Assembly (NCBI GenBank): GCA_032718475.1
Contig: JAUCBJ010006651.1
Span: 1 to 50,094, forward strand
Length of the DNA: 50,094 bases
Direction: 5' to 3'
Source of the DNA: Nemertoderma westbladi
Lineage: Eukaryota; Xenacoelomorpha; Nemertodermatida; Nemertodermatidae
Position numbers and translations under genes: made by a program. Position 1 is the stretch's first letter. Every line of letters starts with the position of its first letter. The notes below the pieces were generated by a model. The model saw nothing but the letters and a program-made list of their open reading frames with translations. It did not search any database and was not told the DNA's origin. Positions 43,151 through 50,094 of the stretch are shown here, in pieces.

Positions 43151-43216
43151 GAGGTTTTCGAAGTCGCTGCTTCCATTTCCGATACCAATTTCTACTGTAC
43201 ATGTAACCCTACTATT

Positions 43217-45070
43217 TACACCATGTCATGGAATATAGTGTCTTTATTCAATGTTTTTGTTAAATGTTTTTACAAATCGTAATGATATTGCATGAAATTT
43301 GAAACAGAGATAGTTTCATCTCCCTCCTCCTTGCTGGGTGAGCCAGAATTTTTATTTTCGCTTTAATTCTTAAGCTACAATCGCGTGTCTCCGGAAAAGT
43401 GTCGAAAAAGTGTCTCCGGCAAAATTGCTCCAGTTACACCGCAGTTATTCTTCAACCTTACAGTATATTGATTTGTAGGTACTAGTGGAAAGCTGGTTGT
43501 GCAAGGATTCCAAATATGTATCATAATCTAAATTTCGTCTTAAAATGGGATATCAGCGTTTGAAACTTGTATGGCTTTGCATATGAGCGAGGCTATTTTA
43601 TTCTATTATATAAATACAGTACAACACATTCTGGAGCATTTTCTTTATCCCATAAGTAGCTTGGCAACAATGCAATACCTCTTTAATCATACTACCGTAT
43701 TTATACGGCCTAACAGGTCACTTGAACTGGCCTCTAAAAAAGAGGCCAGTTTTTTTTAACAATATTTTGGGATTTTGATATGGGGAGAGTTCTATAAATT
43801 TTCATTTGCAGCAATTTGGACAACGGACGTAATTCAAGTCGCCTCGTTAAGAAAGACACTAAATTTTATGGTAGCTAGTGTTTTAGATAGGTTTTTTTAC
43901 AGGTAGCTAGCGATAGGTAGCTAGTAATTTCAACACTGGTTCCGACATCCTACTTCCTTCTATAAATTTTTTTAGTACAGTAGCTAGTTTTTATTACTAT
44001 TTGTATAGAAAATGTTCCAGAACATGTTAGCTCTTAATTTAAAAAAAATGTTCTAGAACAAATATTTTCTGTTCTAGAACATTTTTTTTTTTTAAATCTG
44101 GATTCCATTTAAAACGCATGGAATCGTTCTAAAACGTGTTGAAAATCAATAAAAAAAATTGTGAAAAAAAATATTGTTGAAAAATCTTTTTGAAAAAAAA
44201 ATTTCGAAAAATTTTTTTTTATTAATTTTCAACACGTTTTAAAACGATTCCATGCGTTTTAAATAGAATCCAGACAAAAAATATTTGTTCTAGAACATAT
44301 TTTTTTTAAAAATGAAGAGCTAACATGGTCTGGAACATTTTCTATACAAGTAGTAATAAAAACTAGCTACTAAAAAATATTTATAGAAGGAAGTAGGATG
44401 TCGGAACCAGTGTTGAAATTACTAGCTAAACCTATCTAAAACACTAGAGCTACTATAAAATTTAGTGTCTTCCTTAACGAGGCGACTTCAATTACGTCCG
44501 TTGACCAAATTACAGCAAATGAAAAATTATAGAACTCTCCCCATATCAAATTCTAAAAATATTGTTTAAAAAAATTGGCCTTTTTTTAAGAGGCCAGTTC
44601 AAGTGACCTGTTTGGCCGTATAAATATACAGTAGTAGGCCATGATACTACTATTATTAAATAGCTACTCATACATAACAAAATGTTCCAGAATTATGTTG
44701 TATTTACAGTATATAATGGAATAAAATATCCTCGCTCATGCAAAACCATACAAGTTTTAAACGCTGATATCTCAGCTATTTGGAATCCTTGCACAACCAG
44801 CTTTCCACTAGTACCAACAAATCACTATAAGGTGGAAGAATAACTGTATGTGTGTGTGTAACTGGTGCAATTTCGCCGGAGATACTTTTTTCAAACGCTT
44901 GTAGCTAAAGAATGAAAGCGAAAATAAAAATTATGGCTCACCCAGCAAGGAGGAGGGAGATGAAACTATCTCTGTTTCAAATTTCATGCAATATCATTAC
45001 GATTTGTAAAAAAATTTGGGGCGGGGGGCATGTACCTGAATAAAGGCACTATATTCTAGAACTTGGTGTA
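43217..45070. mobile_element. TIR element family P, ~1.85-kb palindrome
   Basis: The sequence from tacacc (43217) to ggtgta (45070) folds on itself almost end to end, with the centre near 44175 in an A/T-only stretch. Shared arm phrases include ggaatatagtgtctttattc, tgctgggtgagcca, tcacttgaactggcctc, aacggacgtaattcaa and gttctagaaca. Arms differ by scattered changes. TTCTAGAA dyads occur on both sides of the centre. No coding frame or clear target duplication. It is a foldback member of the family whose short version lies at 33841-34463. Confidence 0.88.
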
Positions 45071-45114
45071 TAAGTCGTTGATCTACTGTAGCTATATAGG
45101 ATAATCTAGGAGTT

Positions 45115-45175
45115 ATTGGCCCGTACGCATAAAACAGTCGTAAATTTACGTCCGTCGTAACTCTAAATAATGGCA
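45115..45175 (+). repeat. Left end of a CGTAA-rich TIR repeat
   Basis: The phrase ggcccgtacgcataaaacagtcgtaa has an inverted partner at about 49609-49640 (cgtaaagtgttttatgcatccgcgcc). Between them lie the GC-rich hairpin and the long-TIR transposon, so this may be an outer element that received both insertions. Outer-element status is inferred. Confidence 0.4.
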
Positions 45176-45375
45176 ATGATACACCACAGGAGCGGCGGGC
45201 GGCCGCGGCGAGCGGCCGATATGATCGGCGACTTTTAGTATGATACACTATAGGAGCGGCGAGCGGCAGCAACCATTTGTGGTGTATCATCACCCATAGA
45301 AAATAATGTGTTCTATTTTTAAAAAGTGGCCGCTTGCCGCGGCCGCTGCCGTTCGCCGCTCCAGTGGTGTATCAT
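45176..45375. mobile_element. GC-rich miniature inverted-repeat element
   Basis: The 200-bp block starts ATGATACACCACAGGAGCGGCG and ends with its near complement cgccgctccagtggtgtatcat. Partial inner copies of atgatacac(t)a and tggtgtatcatc occur at 45240 and 45280. It is far richer in G+C (ggccgcggc-type runs) than its surroundings. The flanking CGTAA-rich sequence seems to continue across it. Confidence 0.75.
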
Positions 45376-45575
45376 GGCCTTAAGTCGTAAGTTAGATTAC
45401 GACTATCGTAGCCACGATTATCGTATATTGGTATGCATAAAACTGTTTAAGATTAATCGTGCTTCCGATTATCGTAATTTAGTTACGATGCTATTTTTAC
45501 GATGCTATTTTAGAGTGTTGCTGGGCAACTCTGTAAACAATACTGCGAAAATCTGAGATTCCTATTATGTTCCTT

Positions 45576-46154
45576 TAGTACGGGCTCTGGCGGCGTTAAG
45601 CGCAATACCTTCGGTAAATTAACGAGACTATTATTTTTGGATGGAGGACCATGTTAGACGTCAGAACACAAGTGGTGATCGGTATAGCTAATTTGCATTC
45701 TAGAACTACAGGCCAAAAACAAGCTAGCTAGCCGACCCCTACCTAACTCTATGTTGGGCCCTCTGGTTGAATATAAATGCAATCAATTTTTTCAAATGAA
45801 CATTTTTCTTCTAGAGGGAAGACCGGCGATTAATTTAAATACAAATATATCGCCACTTTTATTTTTTAAATGCGATAAATTTACATGAGAACAAAATACA
45901 TTCACTTTTTTTAAGAAACCAACATTTACATTAGCTGCCATAAAATGTAGCTACTTTGGTTTAACACGTTCAAACATGTATCAAAATTTGCGCTAATTAT
46001 TTCTGCATTCACCCATGCAACTCATTTTGGATGAGTACTAAATCCTCCTAGTTATTTAGCCCGATTATTATCGGGGAAACGATAATCAGAGAATATTCAG
46101 AGAAAGTATACTCTCTGACATTTGGAAATATTTACTACAGTTACTAAGGTAACT
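45576..46154 (+). repeat. Left terminal inverted repeat
   Basis: About 579 bp, matching the right arm (48756-49332) over its length, including ccagagggcccaacatag and cgattattatcggggaaac in opposite orientation. Differences are few, so the element is fairly young. Confidence 0.93.
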
Positions 46155-46445
46155 AACTATTCTGTGAACGGCACTCCCTTACATGTATTACCTGGCGTTG
46201 TGTAGTTTCTAGGCGACTGACTGTATACACTAAACACGCAGGCACAATCAAGTCGTTTTAAAGCACCCACTGTATTTTTTTTAATAAGAGTTAGTAGTTT
46301 ACAGTATGCACCGCCGATGTTCTTAAAAATGTTAGCTATTTAATACTTATATTCGCAGCGATCGTATGTGAAGGCCGTCCACCGTGGATGGTGGTACTAG
46401 TGTGTTTTGTGCACACCCCCCCCCCCTCCCCCCCCCCAAATTTGT

Positions 46446-46737
46446 TATACTAGCTAGTTTTTATTACTTTTAATGTTCTAGAACATATTATCTATTAATT
46501 TAATATAAAAATTTTGTTCTAGAACAAAAAAATTTTTTTATATTAATTGTATATCTTTATAGTAGCTATTTTAAATTTGAAAAATAACAAGCTATATATT
46601 CTAGAACGTTATATTTTTTATATTATTTATGTTCTAGAATAGTGTATATTATATATTTTGTGTTCTAGAACTCTACAATGTTGCCATGGTAACAGTGACT
46701 TATGTTATAAAAATGTAGTGCTATGCGGAACTGTTAA
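46446..46737 (+). repeat. Dispersed repeat with TTCTAGAA dyads, copy 2
   Basis: Reverse complement, with divergence, of 24856-25030. It runs from tactagctagtttttattac to tagtgctatgcggaact and includes five TTCTAGAA dyads (about 46475, 46519, 46599, 46630 and 46662). Just before it lies a poly-C tract (46417-46437). Confidence 0.8.
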
Positions 46738-46761
46738 AAAATAGCTGATATTTTTACAACA

Positions 46762-47723
46762 GTTTATACTGTATATTGAATATAAAATTGATATCATACA
46801 AGAAAGATCATATAGTATCCAACAAAGAGAGAATAATTGATGACCTCCAATGTAAATTTATATTATTTTCAAAGTACTGTTCATGTAGTAAGATTGATAA
46901 AGATTCTGTTAACGAAGTTGAGTACTTGCAAAGCAATCAGGAGGAGGCAGATACTAAAATCATTCTACACACTCAAGATGCTTTAAAACTTGGCTATTCA
47001 CCAATACTAATACGTTCTCCTTCTGGGGATATTGATATTACTTTACTGTTAGTACATTTTTTTCGACATCCTCACGATCAAAACGTTATTTTAGATAATG
47101 GAAGGAACAAATCCCGCAAGGTATTGCGAATTAGTGATTTCGAAATGCCAACAGAACTAAAAGACTGCGTACTAGGAGTACACGCTTTTACAGGAAACGA
47201 TCAGGTTTCATCATTCTTTGGAAAATCTAAAAAACGCTGTTGGAAGATAGCTGAAAAGCGTTCGAACTTCAGAAGAATATTTGCCGAGCTTGGAAGCTCG
47301 ATAATATTAACTGCAGAGACGGAATTGGTGTTAGAGAAGTATGTGTGCTCACTGTATTCAACCAAACAAGAACAACATTGGACTGTCAATGAGCTTAGAT
47401 ACCAGATTTTTAATTTGCACTGCCTAAAGAAACATAGATGCCATGACTTGTCAACAATGCCCCCTTGTAAAAGAGTACTTAGTCTCCATATAAAACGAGC
47501 CAACTATGTTGCTTACCTCTGGAAAGCATCACTAAATAGTATTATCGCGATAAATAGATTCACAGATCATGGCTGGAATGATGATGGATCCATCCACTGG
47601 TCGGATGAGTATTTCCCTTATGACATCAGCAATATTTTGATAAATTGTGACGAGGAACAAGAAAGCGGCAAAGATAGTGACGAAGATAGTGAAACGAGCG
47701 ATGAGGATGAAGCAAGTGATTAG
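46762..47723 (+). CDS. XPG/FEN1-like (PIN-fold) nuclease ORF of the Academ-type transposon
   Basis: An open frame of ~315 codons, ending TAG at 47721-47723. No ATG fits the start (TTG at 46776), and a pyrimidine tract then acaacag precedes it (46751-46762), so it is probably a 3' exon. Acidic motifs of the XPG/FEN superfamily are in order: SNQEEADTKIILH (~53-65), SPSGDIDITLLL (~81-92) and GVHAFTGNDQVSSFFGK (~134-150). The middle has NELRYQIFNLHCLKKHRCH and LSLHIKRANYVAYLW, seen in many invertebrate proteins of this kind as I recall. The tail (291-315) is highly acidic. The enzyme would cut branched or flapped DNA; a role in processing transposition intermediates is inference. Frame is intact. 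Confidence 0.8.
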
Positions 47724-48755
47724 TTTAGGACAACTTTCATGATTCATTTGGCATTATTGCCAATGCATTTACATTATACTGTATTAGTAGAAATATATTA
47801 TATTTATTGATAATTACTAAAATTAAATAGTTAAATAAGCACCAAAGTTCTGGCGACAAGGCAAAAAGGCTCTGCAAATCTGATTGCACTACCGGATGCT
47901 AAACTTACTACGTATATGTGGAGACATACTGTAGGACAGTGAAGTAGAACATGATGTTCGTCCTGTACAGCTGAGTTGTCGCACTGACAGACTAATGAAG
48001 AATTCTAATGAAGAATTAAGTAACTTATAACCAGGAGTGTTTGCATTCTTACATAATTTGAATATACAGTGGAAAGGAATATCCATCCATATCTATGTTC
48101 TTAAGCATTTATGTAATAAAATTTTTCATAGGGTTAAGAATACGTTACCTTAATGGTGGAACCCCCAATTCGACTAAACAGAGTTCTATAAGAATTTGTA
48201 CACGGACATTTAATAGTATTTTACCATCCTACACGCCTTCCAATGTTGATATATTTATTACCTTACAGAAAACTATATAAGATATTACTTTTCCTTTAAT
48301 ACACCCGATTTACTGATATACCTACTTACTTATATTGTAATATATTCATTGATTGCATGGCATTTCTGTTCTGTACGTTTCGTTTATGGCAAATTATATT
48401 CCCTCTGGTAAACAAAATTTGTTGCTGTTAAATAAATAATTACAATTATATTGAAGAAATGACAATTTATTTTAGTAAATATTATTTTCCTAATTGCTAA
48501 GAATATTATAACTTTGCTTCGGTTTTTGTCACAACATAATAAGCTACTGTAGTAGAAAAGTTTGAAAGCGAAAGTATAAATTCTGACTCTCAGAATATCA
48601 GTTCCATCTTTGTATTATTTTTATAAGAATTTTCAACGATCTGTGACTCAGTTTATGTATAAGCGCATGAATTTTGTATAATACATTAAAAAACAATTAA
48701 TATAATGTAAGGAATCGCCTACACTGGTACACAACATAGGCCTACAGTACATATA
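47724..48755. other. Transposon interior, no second ORF recognised
   Basis: AT-rich DNA between the nuclease ORF and the right TIR. Frames at 47889-48086 and 48095-48280 show no domain. Either the transposase gene has been lost or only unrecognisable remains are left. Confidence 0.5.
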
Positions 48756-49332
48756 GTTGCCTAGTAACTGTAGTAAATATTTCCAAATGTCAGAGAGTAT
48801 ACTTTCTCTGAATATTCTCTGATTATCGTTTCCCCGATAATAATCGGGCTAATTGACTAGGAGGATTTAGTACTCATCCAAAATGAGTTGCATGGGTGAA
48901 TGCAGAAATAATTAGCGCAAATTTTGATACATGTTTGAACGTGTTAAACCAAAGTAGCTACATTTTATGGCAGTTAATGTAAATGTTGGTTTCTTAAAAA
49001 AAGTGAAAGTATTTTGTTCTCATGTAAATTTATCGCATTTAAAAAATAAAAGTTGCGATATATTTGTATTTAAATTAATCGCCGGTCTTCCCTCTATAAG
49101 AAAAATGTTCAATTGAAAAAAATGATTGCATTTATATTCAACCAGAGGGCCCAACATAGAGTTAGGTAGGGGTCGGCTAGCTAGCTTGTTTTTGGCCTGT
49201 AGTTCTAGAATGCAAATTAGCTATACCGATCACCAACTGTGTTCTGACGTCTAACATGGTCCTCCATCCAAAAATAATAGTCTCGTTAATTTACCGAAGG
49301 TATTGCGCTTAACGCCGCCAGAGCCCGTACTA
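48756..49332 (-). repeat. Right terminal inverted repeat
   Basis: 577-bp partner of 45576-46154, ending in cgccagagcccgtacta followed by the CTT duplication. Confidence 0.93.
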
Positions 49333-49335
49333 CTT

Positions 49336-50094
49336 ATTATTACAATATAATTCGCGAATGTTGTATTGTTTTATAGGTAGCCTTAGTAACAGTATCCTAT
49401 ACTACCTTTTAGCCAATAAAAAATGAGTTGAATGTAAACTGGGGCAGATCGTAACTTTAATACTCGATAGAGAGCACCCTTAAATTTACGATCGAAATGA
49501 ATCGTAAGTTTACAATCAAAGGGTCTGACAATTTTTATGCATATCGATTTTGTTTACGATAGTCGTATCTGCTGACTATGATTACGATACGAATAGGATT
49601 ACGACGATCGTAAAGTGTTTTATGCATCCGCGCCTTTGAGTTTAATTTATTAATGTAATATATTTGATTTTTTATTAAACAATGGCAAAACTAATAATTT
49701 ATAGCATTCCTATAACTGGGAAACTTCAGTTAAATCGCACAATTCACGTCCTTTAATTCGTCATCTCACGCCCTTTACTTTCTATCACATGAGATTTCGA
49801 GCGCTTAAATTGGAATTGTAGGCCTACTGTAGCTTGATTGACAAGCGTTTATTAATGTTTCATCATATTACTTTAGCACTAAGGATGAATTAAAACACGG
49901 AGCTTATGTATGCCAATTCGATGAAATATCTACATGTTTGTAATAACTTCGAATTTTCCGACTTTGCGAATCACACCCTTTACATGACTTTGACAGCTTA
50001 TTGTTCGAAAAGTTTTATAGATAGGCCTACATTTATGTTGTCTATGTTGTAGCTTATTAATTTTTCTAACGGAATATAACTTATTAATTAAATA
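49336..50094. other. No gene seen; CGTAA-rich repeat then AT-rich DNA
   Basis: 49440-49640 is rich in the phrases ttacgatcg, cgtaag and acgatagtcgta, in reverse orientation to 45115-45575, and ends with gttttatgcatccgcgcc. After that the sequence is AT-rich without coding signal to the window end. Confidence 0.5.

Larger units (their letters stand above)
45576..49332 (+). mobile_element. Long-TIR DNA transposon with XPG-like nuclease ORF (Academ-type)
   Basis: Terminal inverted repeats 45576-46154 and 48756-49332 (~578 bp) begin TAGTACGGGCTCTGGCGGCG. The flanks repeat CTT (45573-45575 and 49333-49335), a 3-bp target duplication. The 3757-bp element holds one long ORF, a PIN/XPG-type nuclease (46762-47723), and no complete transposase. 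As I recall the Academ superfamily, it has 3-4-bp duplications and one branch (AcademX) carries an XPG-like nuclease; all three features agree. Mutated or missing transposase sequence would make this a deletion derivative. A dispersed repeat with TTCTAGAA dyads (46446-46737) lies between the left TIR and the ORF. Confidence 0.82.

Noticed and set aside
46446-46737. Helitron copy (CTAGT-like 3' end next to a hairpin)
   Set aside because: The minus-strand copy ends ...gtagCTAGT after a TGTTCTAGAACA dyad, but no 5' TC end or A-T insertion site could be shown for either copy.

Overview
The window is eukaryotic nuclear DNA, most likely from a marine invertebrate. It is AT-rich and gene-poor, full of short palindromic octamers (TAGGCCTA, TACCGGTA) and poly-G/poly-C runs, and dominated by transposable elements. 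The species cannot be named from sequence alone. The retrotransposon mix (copia with an initiator-Met-type primer site, BEL/Pao, a LINE resembling endonuclease-bearing R2-group elements, piggyBac-like, Academ-like and foldback DNA elements) fits a metazoan, perhaps an echinoderm-like deuterostome. That placement is only an impression.

Only two host protein genes are intact, and both are single-exon: an ELAV/Hu-like three-RRM RNA-binding protein (32594-33640, minus) and the ESCRT-III subunit CHMP6 (40147-40779, plus). A 79-codon ORF at 24270-24509 is a weak third candidate.

Layout. 1-3000: repeats, a minisatellite and a perfect 39-bp-stem hairpin. 3011-6190: a decayed LINE with reverse transcriptase, a Cys/His finger and a restriction-like endonuclease remnant, split by a 661-bp solo LTR with a 5-bp target duplication (ACCGA). 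6694-7664: foldback element (GGATAG termini, 9-bp duplication). 8856-10426: piggyBac-like TTAA element carrying ~165-bp tandem repeats. 14232-15659: long palindrome enclosing tRNA-derived SINE modules. 15720-17230: BEL/Pao relic. 18005-22952: full-length copia element with nearly identical LTRs, GTTGT target duplications, but a broken gag-pol. 23059-23777: small TIR element. 26857-30060: a 661-bp LTR of the same family as the solo LTR, followed by a gag-like region with no pol. 32-34 kb: ELAV-like gene. 33841-34463, ~42755-43150 and 43217-45070: three members of one TIR family, the last a ~1.85-kb near-perfect palindrome. 35480-36076: probable transposase relic. 37959-39069: a second GGATAG foldback element with a perfect 9-bp duplication. 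40147: CHMP6. 45576-49332: a 3757-bp DNA transposon with ~578-bp terminal inverted repeats, a CTT duplication and an ORF for an XPG/FEN1-like (PIN-fold) nuclease, best read as an Academ-type element.

The strongest discovery candidates are the nuclease-encoding long-TIR transposon, the paired GGATAG foldback elements, the piggyBac-like element with repeated dyads, and dispersed clusters of the dyad TGTTCTAGAACA (heat-shock-element-like) carried by several repeats. Boundaries, target duplications and motifs were read directly from the sequence; superfamily names rest on recalled family properties, since no database search was possible.
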